NCBI RefSeq assembly: GCF_003255815.1
Contig: NC_037670.1
Location: forward strand, 64,638,307-64,702,306
Origin: Theropithecus gelada
Taxonomy: Eukaryota > Chordata > Mammalia > Primates > Cercopithecidae
Length of the DNA: 64,000 nucleotides
Direction of reading: 5' to 3'
Below the pieces are notes generated by a model. It worked only from the letters and a program-made list of their open reading frames with translations, was not told the origin of the DNA and did no database searches. Below are positions 38,102 to 49,434 of this stretch, piece by piece (position 1 is the stretch's first letter; each line of letters begins with the position of its first letter). The position numbers and the translations under genes are program-made.

Positions 38102-38498
38102 TAATATGGTTTGGATCTGTGTCACCACTCAAATCTCATGTCAAATTGCAATCCCCAATGTCCAAGGTAGGGCCTGGTGGGAGGTGACTGGATCATGGGG
38201 GTGGAGTTTTCATGAATGGTGTAGCCCCATCCCCCTTTGGTAGTGTATAGCGAATGAGTGAGTTCTTGTGAGATCTGGTTGTTTAAAAGTGTGTGACACC
38301 TCCCCACTCTCTCTTGGTCCTGCTCCTGCCATGTAAGATGCCTGCTCCCTCTTTGCCTTCCACCTTCCATCGCCAGAAGCAGATGCTGCTATGCTTCCTG
38401 TACAGCTTGCAGAACCTTAAGCCGATTAAACCTCTTTTCTTTATAAATTACCCAGTCTCAGGTATTTCTTTACAGCAATGTGAGAATGGACTAATACA
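38102..38498 (+). mobile_element. Solo LTR, MSTA/THE1 type
   Basis: A 397-bp LTR. It begins TAATATGGTTTGGATCTGTG and ends GAATGGACTAATACA. It contains GGTGGGAGGTGACTGGATCA and AATTAAACC-type landmarks with CTTTATAAATTACCCAGTCT. The 5-bp duplication TAGCA lies at 38097-38101 and 38499-38503, the size expected for this class. Confidence 0.93.
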
Positions 38499-38774
38499 TA
38501 GCATAAAAGAATTTTTAGAAGTTATTCTATAATGCAAGGTATACTGTAACATTAAAATGTAGACAGATTAAAATACAACAATGTCTAATCTGAAAATACA
38601 CCACTGCACATGTGTTTTGGATACAAATAGTAGAAAAATATTGATCAGTCCTCATATTTATGTCACAATCTAGCAATATGTAACCTGCACTCAGTGTTAA
38701 TTATATGATTTGACCTAAACAAAAACTGTGTGTGGAAGATAGGGAAGATAAACCTCCTGTAGGGATGAGAAAAA

Positions 38775-39845
38775 TGAAGTTAACAAAGAGTTCTTAAAAC
38801 TCAACAATAAGAAAACAAGCAGCCCAATTTTTAAAAAGTGGGCCAGAGACCTAAACAGACACCTCACTAAAGAGTATATTCAAATGGCAAATAAGAATAT
38901 GAAAAGTTGCTCCGCATCATATGTCATCAGGAAAATGCAAATTAAAGCAGCAGTGAGATACCTCTACACACCTGTTAGAATGGCAATAATCCAGAACCCT
39001 AACAGCACCAAATGTTGGCAAGAATATGGAACAACAGAAGCTCCCATTCATTGCTGGTGGAAACGCAAAATGGTGCAGGTACTTTGGATGACAGTTTGGC
39101 AGTTTCTTACGAAACTAAAGACACTCTTACCGTATGATACAGCAATTGCAGTCTTAGGTATTTACCCAAGTAAGTTGAAAACTTATGTCCACACAAAAAT
39201 CTGCACACAGATATTTATAGCAGTTTTGTTCGTGATTGCTAAAACTTGGAAGCAACCAAGATGTCTTTCAGTAGGTAAACAGATAAATAAACTACAGTAC
39301 ATTCAGCCACTGGAATATTATTCAGTGGTGCAATGAAATAAGCTATCAAGCCATTAAAAGACACAGAGAAAATTTAAATCCATGTTACTAAGATAAAGAA
39401 ACCAAATTGAAAAGGCCACAAGGGTTGTATGATTCCCAACTCTGCAGCATTCTGGAAAAGGTAAAACTACAATGACAGTAAAAAGATCAGTGGCTGGGGC
39501 TGGGGGCAGGAAGGAATGACTAGGCAGAGCACAAGAGATTTTTAGGGCAGTGAAACTGTTCCACATCATACTATAATGGCAGATCCATGGAATTATACAT
39601 TCATCCAAACCCACAGAACGTACAACAGCCAGAGTGAAGCCCAGTGGGCTGGATGGTGACGTGTCCATGTCAGTTCATCAATTGTAACACGTGAGCCATT
39701 CTGCAGGGATGTTGATAGTGGAGGAGGCTGGGGGCAAGGGAGGTAGAGGGACACAGAATGCACAAATTGTGCAATTTTGCAATTGAGCACAAATTGTGCT
39801 CAATTTTGCTGAGAATCTAAAACTGCTCTTTAAAAAGTTTTTGAA
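38775..39845 (+). mobile_element. Old L1, C-terminal ORF2 and 3' UTR
   Basis: Plus-strand L1 3' part. An open stretch at 38884-39336 (150 codons) still shows ORF2 C-terminal features such as VIRKMQIKAAVRY and the degraded Cys-rich block CWQEYGTTEAPIHCWW. The first cysteine pair is lost. The 3' UTR follows to about 39845. Confidence 0.8.
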
Positions 39846-40341
39846 ATTAAAATAAATGTCCAGCCTAAGTGATTTGTTCAGGTTGCCCCTGACAGGAAGT
39901 GATGAAACATAAATGCAAGTGTCAATGTTCTTGTCCTGACTCCCAGGCCCTTCCCATGGCAACCATGGGTTGAAGAAGATATGGGGCAACAGGCCAGTTA
40001 CGAAATCTTAAATGTGACTAGAAGGCACTGGGTTTCTTTTGAAATGATGAAAAGATTGAGGGACATGGAAAAAAAGCATCTAGGACACAAATGCGTGTTA
40101 TCATTTTGGGACTCTGTCATTTGACCCCGTCACAGATCTTCAGGGTTATCCCCATGAACCCAGTAATCGCACTTCTGGGAATCAGTCTATGGAGAAGCTG
40201 GAGGACTCTGTTCTTCGGTCTCGTGTGGTCTCAACGGCAAAATCAAAACTCAGGAAACAACCAAAGTGTCTTAAAGCAGGGAGGAGAGGAACTACATAAG
40301 GACACATTTTTATAAAAGAAATGATGTCACCATGAACATCC

Positions 40342-40453
40342 TGACTATAGGAAAAATAAAAACTGTTCAAGATAAATATTGGGAAATGGGTAACTCATGA
40401 CTATAGGAAAAATAAAAACTGTTCAAAATAAATATTGTGAAATGGGTAACTCT
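40342..40453 (+). repeat. Two tandem copies of a 56-bp unit
   Basis: Copies at 40342-40397 and 40398-40453 begin TGACTATAGGAAAAATAAAA and differ at about three positions. Confidence 0.93.
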
Positions 40454-42636
40454 TGTTTAAAAAAAAAAAAGAGGTATATGCAGTGAGATTTCAAGACTGG
40501 TTTAGAATTCGGGGCATGGAAGGACCGAAGTACAGTAAGCTCTTAACAGGCCCGAGTTCTGTAGAGATGAGAGTGGGGAAGGGGCAGACATCACAAGGAG
40601 AAACATGGACATGGGTCTGAGGGAGGTGGGAGGCTGGGCCTGTGGCTGGTGGGTGAGGAAGCAAAAGGGAGCAGGCTCTAAACCCCAAGACACACCCAGG
40701 GTGCAGCTCCAGCCTTGTCCTCTGTGAGTGCCTGCAGGAGGCTTTCCTTGGTCCCGGGGCACTCCCCTGCTGGGGCTCCTCCCAGGGCATCTCATGCAAA
40801 TCCCTATCAAGCGGAACGAATGTCATCTGTCTGTGTGTCACGCGCTGCACTAGAAGTTTCTTCCCTTCAACCCTATGTTGTGGTTCCTTCCATGATTCCC
40901 AACCTACAGGTAAGGGTGCCAAGGTAGGGGAGTCATTCTGCAGTGAGAGAGCACCATGCATGATCAAGGATGCAGAGCTCTCCCCGCGGCCCTGCAGGCT
41001 CTGTCCAGCCCCAGCTCTCTCAGCACCTCAGAGGGTACAGGAGGAAACATGGAAATCTCAGTTTCTATTCCTAGGTGGAACCTATCAGACATAAAGAATT
41101 CCTTATATTTAAGACTGGTAGGAGCAACGGTGGCCTCTGTGGCCACAGTGACGGTTCTTTAAGTTGCAACAGGTTGCAGCTTCGTAGGGGCCTAAGTAGA
41201 TTTTTACATTGATTTATCTAGTTTTTACTAAAATAACACTTATAAAGGAGATAGTGGCTTTAAAGGATTCTGCAGATAATACGAGTAACACAAGCACAGC
41301 AAACACGAAACAGCACAGCTGACACGTTATTTCTGTGGGCTCTTCATTTTAGTCTCAGATGTGACTAAGAACTCAGACAGACCTAAAAATTAGGGAGGAA
41401 AGCAGGATGTAGGCAGGAAGGAGGAAGGGAAGCAAAAAGAGAGAGGTAGGGAGGGAAGGCAGGAAGGAAGGGAATTACTAAGAAGCATACTGAAGAATCT
41501 TATTTACATGTGCTATGGTTATGAATAAGCCTCTCCCTAAATGTACATTTTACCTTGAGATATTATTGATTGGTCATATATGCCACAATAATTAACAAAA
41601 CATTTTAAAGCTAAGCATCTACCCAGGACATAAAGGCTCTCCTCACCAGTTTTTGTGGTTTTTTTTTTTCTGTGATGTTTAAATTCATAAAATATTCAAG
41701 CAAAATGTTCCACAAAATTTCACTCTTCTTAATAATAAAAATTAAGAATATTACCAAGGTTTTCTCTTTTATTAGCAACAAGCAAAATACCACTTATGTA
41801 AAGGGAACACCCACTCTTCCTGTCGCATGTGTTTAATTGTAAATCAGTAAATATATTGGAGGTGAACACTCATTATTTCACTGGTAAGTGTGCTTGGTCC
41901 ATATTCCCACAGGGTCTTCCTCCCTGCCCTGAGAGTCCAGTGAGCTTATGAATATGTTCAATGTATCTGTACAAGATGCCATACAACTCATAAACAACTG
42001 GATTAACCTGGTGAATGATTAGAGAGACAGACATGAACATAACAAGTCTGGGCTTTTTTGACAATTTCTCTTTATAATCCAAAAAATATTATTTTATTTT
42101 TCTTTTCCAAGTGACCCAGGATGGCAAAACTACCCCTGGAAGCAGCACCTCCTTCTGTCTGTAGGGAAACTGACTCATGCCAGCTGACAGCTGTCAACTA
42201 TTCAAACGATTAGCCTCCAATATAATATTTGGACTTGTTATTCACATTTAAGAAGACAGTGACAACTGCGGTGCCTGACATAGCTGCATTCAAGTACGGT
42301 GCTTTAGTTAGCGGCAGGTCTGTAAACCTACATCTGACTCATGCAATCTGGGGAAAAGAGGCTTAGGAAATTCACTCTTGTTCTACATTGGCCCAGGGAA
42401 GACTGCTGTTTCCCAAAAATTCCTGGAGGAAAGGTACCTTTTGGGGGTATAGATGTTATTTAATTCTGTGGTAACTCCAAAGCTACGGCAGCAACGTCTC
42501 ATGCAATCCCACTATAAGTGAGAAAAGTCATTACCATTTTTGACAGATTTGTTCCAGGAATTTGACTATTATTGTTACTCCCTGGGAAACCATGCAAACT
42601 GTTCAGATTTTTCATTTTAAAGATCAAAAGCCTGGT

Positions 42637-42749
42637 GCCAGGTGCAGTGGCACACACCTATAGTCTCAGCTACTTGGGAGACTAAGGTGGGAGGATCTCT
42701 TGAGCCCAGGAGTTCCAGATCAGCCTGAGCAACACAATGAAACCCTGAA

Positions 42750-42757
<8 letters not shown>
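42637..42757 (+). mobile_element. Free left Alu monomer (FLAM-like) or AluJ left half
   Basis: A single Alu-like monomer (GCCAGGTGCAGTGGCACACA through ACAATGAAACCC) ending in A's, directly followed by a TA repeat. Confidence 0.75.
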
Positions 42758-42780
<23 letters not shown>

Positions 42781-43008
42781 TGTTTTATTAAATATGTGTA
42801 TTATATGTAATATATGTATATGTACGTATATTGTATGTTATATACGTATATTATGTTGTATGTTATATACATATACATATATAACATTATGTATGTTATA
42901 TACGTATAATATATGTATATGTATGTATATTGTATGTTATATACGTATATGCATATATATGTATTGTTTTATTAAATAATAAAATATTATTTATTTCATA
43001 TTAAAAAT
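42757..43008. repeat. (TA)n and TATATGTA-type repeat
   Basis: Ten to twelve TA units pass into about 200 bp of imperfect ATGTATAT/ATACGTATAT repeats, with a repeated TGTATGTTATATACGTATA-like motif. It grew from the A-tail of the Alu monomer just before it. Confidence 0.92.
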
Positions 43009-43039
43009 ATAGCTGGATGAGTCTTTGGAAAGGTTCAGC

Positions 43040-43300
43040 ACATCATTCACTTAGAAAACATTTATTAAACAACCACGAGTGCCAGCAACTGTCCTGGGCA
43101 CTGCTGGTACAGAGGTGGGCAGAAAAGACACAAGCACTCACAGGTCTCAGCTTCCATGGGAGAGACAGAGACGCATACATAACAAGTTGGGAGAACTGTC
43201 GTGAAGAAAAGCTTCAGAGTGCAGTGAGGGCGGGTGGGGGGAACACGGAACAGAATTGATGCTGAGGAATCTGGGAATCCGCTGCAGAGGCGCCGTTCAT
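43040..43300 (-). mobile_element. L2-like remnant
   Basis: ACATTTATTAAACAACCACG, CAACTGTCCTGGGCACTGCT and CAGTGAGGGCGGGTGGGGGG resemble common L2 3' segments. The orientation is less certain than the assignment. Confidence 0.5.
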
Positions 43301-43888
43301 GTCGAGACTTGAAGAATGAAAATAGGAGACAGCCAGACAAGAAAAGATGCAGTGATCGCATCCTTTGGCTTTAGAAAACAGCTCATATTCATCATGTGTG
43401 TTTATTAGGCTGCTTTTTGTTTGTCTCTTGCACTCTAACTTGCTCTATTAAAACGCAGTGGGAATTGATGGACTCCAGTCCTGATGATGCATGGAATACA
43501 GAACATCAAACACAAAGGCATGGGCTCATTTAGAGAACTTGGCTAACTATCAGAAACCCTAGGTCTAAGCAGAGCTCACCATTTATGACCTTCGTGATTT
43601 GAGGTAAAGAAGTTACCCTATGTGAGCCTCAGCTAACTCAACCTTAAAACAGGGATAAGAAGTTACAGAGTTTTTGGGGAACCAAATACATTCTACGTAT
43701 AAAATCATTTTGTAATTTTTTTTAATGTTTCACAATCTTTTATGATTATTTATTCCAGACAAAACTTGTGATGGGGGCTATCTACTTGGGACCACACTGA
43801 TTTATCACACAAAAGATTGCCTTTCCTCCTGCATCACTAACCCAAGGAATCAATTCCAAAACACAACTGAATGTTCAGACTTTGACTT

Positions 43889-43943
43889 TTGCAGATTTTT
43901 AAAAATTTTAACTTGCAGCACTTGATTTTTTAAAAATCTGCAA
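43889..43943. repeat. Perfect 17-bp hairpin
   Basis: TTGCAGATTTTTAAAAA at 43889-43905 is the exact reverse complement of 43927-43943, with a 21-base loop. Possibly the remains of a small transposon end. Confidence 0.8.
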
Positions 43944-44395
43944 CATTTTCTATAAATAATAGTAATGCAAAATTAAGGCTCAAATACTAACCACACAGAG
44001 AGCCAACCTCAAGAACCCCAAACAAGGCTTGCCTTACGTTGGGTCATACAACACAGCAACGTCCTCCTGGAGGAAATGCCTATTTCTGCCTGTCGTTAAG
44101 TGTACTCTATGAAGAACCCACATGGAGTAGTCTCATCCACCTCAGATCCAGGTAGAGAAACGTGGGACCTGGGGGATGGGACCTCACCAGGCGTCTGCAG
44201 TGTTCCCGTGCTAAACCTGCTCACATTACGGATACCCAGCATGGTGCCAGAGGCTCCCAGACAGAAGCAGAAAGAGGAGGGCAACTCTACATGAAGAATT
44301 ACAACCAGCAATCATCCACTACTGACAACTGTTTAAACACCTCATGATTCTGAATTAAAGACACCAAGCTTCTCAACTATAAGAATGCTAAAAGA

Positions 44396-44700
44396 GGTGG
44401 GCACAGTGGCTCACGCCTGTAATCCCAACACTTTGGGAGGCCGAGGCAGGTGGATCACGAGGTCAGGAGTTCGAGACCATCCTGGCTAACACAGTGAAAC
44501 CCCGTCTCTACTAAAAATACAAAAAATTAGCCGGGCGTGGTGGTGGGCACCTATAGTCCCAGCTACTCGGGAGGCTGAGGCAGGAGAATGGCATGAACCT
44601 GGGAGGGGAAGCTTGCAGTGAGCCGAGATCGCACCACTGCACTCCAGCCTGGGCGACAGTGCCAGACTCCGTCTCAAAAAAAAAAAAAAAAAAAGAAAGA
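44396..44700 (+). mobile_element. AluY-type element
   Basis: Near-consensus Alu with the AluY-type GGATCACGAGGTCAGGAG and a poly-A/GAAA tail. Perfect 15-bp duplications AAGAATGCTAAAAGA at 44381-44395 and 44701-44715. It lies 220 bp downstream (transcript sense) of the regulatory exon's donor. Confidence 0.95.
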
Positions 44701-44921
44701 AAGAATGCTAAAAGAATGCCATTTCACTTAAAGGACAATTGTCACCTGTCAAGCATATTAAGTTCAGTTATTGGTGTCTACTATGCTACCAATCAGAACC
44801 CAGATGTAAATAAAAGTGCACACTTTTCTCCGTCCCCTCCCCTTTACCCACATCTCTTCATTTAATGTGGAATGGCCAAAAAAGCATAAATAAGTAAAGC
44901 ATGCTTCGGTTTTTTCAGTAC

Positions 44922-45152
44922 CTCTTCTAAGGTGGTGTCTGAGATCCCATAGCCCGTCAGGTGTAGCTGACGCAGGTTCTCATCCAGGGCTTGGAGGAGC
45001 CCTTTGAAGCAGGTCTTGTCTGCATCCTTTGGAATGGCGTAGGTCAGCTCACTTCCACTGCTGTCTTTGAGAAATGCTTGTGGAATATAGATCTTTATCA
45101 GGGATGTAACACGAGCCATGTCTTCCAGATCATGGGCCTCCAGAACAGAAAG
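44922..45152 (-). CDS. ABCA13: ABCA13 exon: regulatory segment after NBD1
   Basis: Third ABCA13 exon in transcript order, 231 bp, exactly 77 codons, phase 0 at both ends. The acceptor is TTTTTAATGGGCAG and the donor GAG/GTACTG; the donor is weaker than the others because +4 and +5 depart from AAGT. The product runs from LSVLEAHDL through VTSLIKIYIPQAFLKD and ELTYAIPKD to GYGISDTTLEE. This is the ABCA regulatory region after the ATPase core, ending in the ISDTTLEEVF motif that is widely conserved in ABCA proteins. There are no stops. Compared with my memory of the human protein there are a few substitutions (for example Arg where I recall Cys in the MARVTSL stretch), compatible with a monkey orthologue under constraint. 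Confidence 0.93.
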
Positions 45153-45894
45153 CTGCCCATTAAAAACAGGAAAAATGAAACCAGTAAGGAATGCTAATCC
45201 ATATATACATAAATTGTTTCATGTAGATCCATAAGCAAATTATTTCAAAACTCCATTTCAAAACTTAAATGAAATATCACATTAAAGCAATAAGCATCTC
45301 CATGACATCTTGTATTTTTTTCTTTCTTTTTAAAAAATATAAATCTGCAGTGATAAACCTGGTGAGGTCACACCCATATGCCTCCCAACATGCCCATCTT
45401 AGCTACTGGGCATGCCATGGCCAGCCTCCAGGGGTTCGTATTCATGAAGTGCGCACCATCCCCTGGGAGGGCCACAAAGAGATCCTGGGCCTAGCATTGA
45501 ACAGCAGAAAACTGGGTGGAAGGGAGTCTTAAAAGGGAGACAAGAATTCTCAGTCAAAGAAGAAAGGAGCCACCTGGGGATGATGACATTCATGCTGAAT
45601 TAGAGAGGAAGCAAACAGGAACCTTGACTCAGAGGTGAGGGAAGACTTTTCATGGGCCACCAAGGGTCAAATACAGTCATCAAGAGTGGAGAGGTGACTT
45701 CCCACACACCCTGAATCCCGACAGAGTCACTGCCGCCTGCCCCCAGTTGACACAGTTAATGATGACTACCGAGGTGACACAGGTTTGGCCTCCCAGGCCA
45801 GACTCCACTTGCTCTATCCCCTCACTACTGTCTTGTATTCTGGCAAAGTTTTAGCCTCCAGGAGGGGAATATCGTTGTCAAAAAAATATTTCTA

Positions 45895-46640
45895 GGCCAG
45901 GCACAGTGGCTCACGCCTGCAATCCCAACACTTTGGGAGGCCGAGGTTGGTGGATCACCTGAGGTCAAGAGTTCCAGACCAGCCTGGCCAATATAGTAAA
46001 ACACCATCTCTACTAAAAATACGAAAATTGGCCGGGCCTGGTGGCATGTGTCTGTAGTTCCAGCTACTCGGGAGACTGAGGCAGGAGAATTGCTTGAATC
46101 CAGGAGGTGGAGGTTGCAGTGAACAGCAAGACTCCAAAAAGAAAAGAAAAGAAAGACAGAGAAGGAGAGAAGGAGAGAGAGAGGGAGAGAGAGAGGGAAG
46201 AAGGGAGGGAGGGAAGGAGGGCGGGAAGGAGGGAGGGAAGGAGGGAAGGAAGGAGGCAGGGAAGGAAGGTAGGAAGGAAGGAAGGNNNNNNNNNNNNNNN
46301 NNNNNNNNNNNNNNNNNNNNNNNNNNNNNNNNNNNNNNNNNNNNNNNNNNNNNNNNNNNNNNNNNNNNNNNNNNNNNNNNNNNNNNNNNNNNNNNNNNNN
46401 NNNNNNNNNNNNNNNNNNNNNNNNNNNNNNNNNNNNNNNNNNNNNNNNNNNNNNNNNNNNNNNNNNNNNNNNNNNNNNNNNNNNNNNNNNNNNNNNNNNN
46501 NNNNNNNNNNNNNNNNNNNNNNNNNNNNNNNNNNNNNNNNNNNNNNNNNNNNNNNNNNNNNNNNNNNNNNNNNNNNNNNNNNNNNNNNNNNNNNNNNNNN
46601 NNNNNNNNNNNNNNNNNNNNNNNNNNNNNNNNNNNNNNNA

Positions 46641-46728
<88 letters not shown>

Positions 46729-46743
46729 GGAGAAAGAAAGAAG
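45895..46743 (+). mobile_element. Alu with massively expanded purine tail
   Basis: Alu body 45895-46130, missing part of its right monomer. A tail of GAAA, GAGG and GGAA units follows, then the gap, then (AAAG)n. Target-site duplications AAAAATATTTCTA at 45882-45894 and 46744-46756 bracket body, tract and gap. The whole purine stretch is therefore Alu tail. Confidence 0.88.
46131..46743 (+). repeat. Purine microsatellite with 354-base gap
   Basis: GA-rich tract 46131-46285 (GGGA, GGAA, GAGA mixtures), unresolved bases 46286-46639, then about 23 pure AAAG units to about 46735. On the ABCA13 transcript strand it reads as pyrimidines. Confidence 0.95.
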
Positions 46744-47042
46744 AAAAATATTTCTAGAATACCTAGGTCATGTACTTCCTGGCGCTGACACTCACAGCAG
46801 CTCCTGTTATCCATCAGGTAATTCTGACTCCTCATGTATTTTCTCCTGGCAGTCAAAAGGCATACTTGGGTTCCCAGAGGCTTGCTCCCTGCGCAGGCCT
46901 GGGGGCACTCATTTTGGCATGTGGGCCATCGTGCACAGAAGGCCTCCACTGAGACATTACTACTATGTAACTGTCGTCACTTGTTTCTCATGCCACAGAC
47001 AGGAATGGGACTTCAGTGAGATGGAATGGTTGCACTCCTTAC

Positions 47043-47200
47043 CTGTCTTGTGAGTGTCAGGCGGAGCCCCTGGCCATACGCCTCCTTCAGGCAGAAGGGA
47101 GGACCGCAGCACCTGAGCCTCCCGTGCTGGAGGATGGCCACACGGTCACTCAGCGCTTCGGCTTCATCCAGGTGGTGGGTTGTGAAGATGATCGTGCGAC
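47043..47200 (-). CDS. ABCA13: ABCA13 exon: NBD1 H-loop and C-terminal part
   Basis: Second ABCA13 exon in transcript order, 158 bp: two bases completing the glycine begun in the exon at 54275-54471, then 52 codons. The acceptor is CTTGGACCCAG and the donor CAG/GTAAGG, a near-consensus site. The translation starts RTIIFTTHHLDEAEALSDRV, which holds the H-loop (switch) histidine after a hydrophobic strand and the D-loop-distal helix typical of ABCA proteins. It continues with QHGRLRCCGPPFCLKEAYG, the conserved ABCA stretch in which a reset of membrane cargo geometry is thought to follow ATP hydrolysis. The phase join with the previous exon is exact and gives REG-RTIIF. An expanded Alu tail with an assembly gap lies only about 290 bp downstream in the intron. 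Confidence 0.94.
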
Positions 47201-47627
47201 CTGGGTCCAAGAACAGGGCACATCAGGACCAGGAGGACAAAGGTTCCAGGAGGACCTTCCCTTCTTTCCTCAGGATGGTAGATCCAGGGCACAATTTAAA
47301 GATCCTCACCAATTTTCAAACTGAAAAAAATTGAGTGTGTCCTGCAGGAAGGACTTAGTCAAGCCCACTTTGCCAATTCGAGGCCCTGAAACTCTTTCCT
47401 CTACGGTAGTTCCCACGGATCTCCCATCCCCACCTCCATGAATGAAAGTGGGTGCTCTGCCAGGCACGGAGGGTGAAACTGTGGGGCAAAACACAGAGTG
47501 GTTGTACAGTCCCCTGTTCTCTCTGACTTAGAGTCAGATCACTGCATGAACAGAGAGAATAAATTAAAAAAAAAAAAAAGCTGGGTGGATGTCTCTCTCC
47601 TCAGATACTAAAGTCCTCTCTTCCTCA

Positions 47628-47937
47628 ATTTTTTTTTTTTTTTTTTGGAGGGAGTCTCACTTTCTTGCCCAGGCCAGAGTGCAGTGGCACCATCTTGGCT
47701 TACTGCAACCTCCACCTCCCAGGTTCAAGCAATTCTCCCACCTCAGCCTCTGGAGTAGCTGGGACTACAGGCGAGCGCCACCACACCTGGCTAATTTTTT
47801 TTTTTTTTTTGGTACTTTTAGTAGACACAGGATTTCATCATGTTGGCCAGGCTGGTCTTGAACTCCTAACCTCTGGTAGTTCACCACCTTGGCCACCCAA
47901 AGTGTTGGGATTACAAGTGTGAGCCACTGTGCCTGGC
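47628..47937 (-). mobile_element. AluS-type element
   Basis: Reverse-orientation Alu from poly-T to GCCACTGTGCCTGGCC. A second T-run of about 18 lies in the middle A-rich linker. Flanking duplications are not clear. Confidence 0.9.
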
Positions 47938-48639
47938 CCTCCTCTTTCTTCTTTGGATGACCAGGGAGATGTACGTAGGGAGAAGGCTGTATTTTATGGA
48001 AGTGCAATTGAATAAGAAAATCATAGCACTGGGTTAAGGCAGAATTCAATCATAAAAAAGAGGTCTGAAATGGCCATGGTATACATTGATACCCTTTGGA
48101 ATCAGGGATAGTGTAACCACATGTATTCATTCTTCCAAGTAGCAGCGTCGGAACATGCAATGCCTCCCTGGAAAAGCTAACAGCAGCCATGACTCACAGA
48201 GAGGAGAGTACGTTGTGGGTGATGGGCACAGGGAGCCAGGGTGGAGGGGCACTTGGGTGTTCCTGGCAGGAAAGACATCACTGAGCCCAGTGGACATGGC
48301 CTCCTTTGGCAGAAACAAATACTACGTTCAAATGTTTTCTCTAAACATTCTAGCATCTTGTCAAGTTTTACGACTTTTGCTTGGAAAGAAAAAGCCTGAG
48401 ATTTAGCTTTAGCAGAGCAGAGGCCATAGAAACTAGAAGATATTTTGATGAAGTTGATTCAGTTATATAAAAAGATGTTGCTGCTTTTAGCTTCGACACT
48501 CCCCATTGGCTTCCACTGAGCCCCATTCAACCTGTTCCATTTTAATAAATAGAAACACATTGATTGATTCTTGCTCCTAAGGTAAATGTTCAAAAAGAGA
48601 AGGCTAAACATGGCTTTAATTCTACTCAAGTAAATGTTT

Positions 48640-49090
48640 GAGGTGGTGAATACGCTAATTACCCTGATTCAATCATTACACAACGTGTTCATGTGTCAAA
48701 ACATCACGCCGTAACCCATGATTGGAACGTAGATGGAGCTCGAGGCCATCATGCTTAGCAAACTAATGCAGGAACACAAAACCAAATACCGCATGTTCTC
48801 ACTTATAAGTGGGAATTAAGTGATGAGAACACATGGAGACAGAGAGGGAACAACACACACTGAGGTCTACCAGATGGTGGAAGGAGAGGGGAAGGAGAGG
48901 ATCAGGAAAAATAATGAATAGGTACTAGGCTTAATACCAGAGTGATGAAATAATCTGTACAACAAACCCCTGTGAAACAAGTTTACCTATATAACAAACC
49001 TGCACATGTACCCCTGAATTTAAAAGTGAAAAAATAAAAACAATAAATAAACATATGCAATTATCATGTGTCAATTAAAAACAAAATACA
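48640..49090 (+). mobile_element. L1MA-type 3' end split by a younger L1 fragment
   Basis: The outer old L1 3' UTR runs from 48640 to about 48717 (ends AAAACATCACGCCGTAAC) and resumes at about 49050 (CAATTATCATGTGTCAATTA). Between them lies a separate, younger L1 3' end. Confidence 0.65.
48718..49048 (+). mobile_element. 5'-truncated L1PA/L1PB 3' end
   Basis: Starts inside the last ORF2 codons (CATCATGCTTAGCAAACTAA, then CGCATGTTCTCACTTATAAG) and runs through the G-rich 3' UTR to an A-rich end. It is about 330 bp. Confidence 0.8.
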
Positions 49091-49434
49091 AGTAGAAAAA
49101 ACAACAATAATAGAGGAGACAGCTTAAAAGACTAAGACTTTCAATACATTAAAAAAAAAAAAAAGGATGCATTTACACAGAAACTATGGAATGTAGACCC
49201 AACAGCAACAGAGCTTGAAGGTCCACAATGACCAGTTCTTGCCAATATATGTCCCTGTCCCCAAGTCCAAGGCCAAGCTCCTTGCATGTTAGACCTTTGA
49301 GGCTAAGAAAATTTGCATAATCCTTGATCTAGGATTAAAGGCAGTTTAGATACTCTGATTAGAGCTATCATGTAGTTCAGATGATATGTTCCCATACAAT
49401 GAAGTCTAAAAATAAAAGTCAACTAGAATCTAAA

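Larger units (their letters stand above)
29880..44921 (-). other. ABCA13: ABCA13 intron, 15.0 kb
   Basis: Intron before the last visible exon. Recognisable repeats are listed separately. The stretches 29880-31500, 32960-34250, 34700-38096, 39850-40340, 40460-42630 and 43310-44380 show no gene. 35229-35293 is a pyrimidine-rich run followed by (TTTA)n, 32092-32195 is GT-rich, and 41394-41472 is a GGAA-type purine run. The 40.5-41.1 kb part is more GC-rich than its surroundings but I recognise nothing in it. Confidence 0.75.
45153..47042 (-). other. ABCA13: ABCA13 intron, 1.9 kb, with assembly gap
   Basis: Intron between the H-loop exon and the regulatory exon. It holds the Alu with expanded tail and the unresolved bases. 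The real length is uncertain because the gap size may be an estimate. 45153-45880 and 46757-47042 look unique and show no features. Confidence 0.8.

Noticed and set aside
38884..39336. 150-codon open frame as an independent gene
   Set aside because: It is the decayed C-terminal part of L1 ORF2, with one side of its Cys/His motif lost.
40491..40967. 158-codon minus-strand open frame
   Set aside because: No domain, no splice context and no known similarity. It lies in GC-richer intron, where long chance frames are expected.
46107..46757. A repetitive Glu/Arg/Lys protein
   Set aside because: Translation of the Alu tail purine tract.
45825..47053. Long open frames on both strands across the assembly gap (374 and 319 codons)
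   Set aside because: They consist of microsatellite (KERK, SFFL repeats) and unknown bases translated as X. The openness is an artefact of the gap and of three-frame-open simple repeats.
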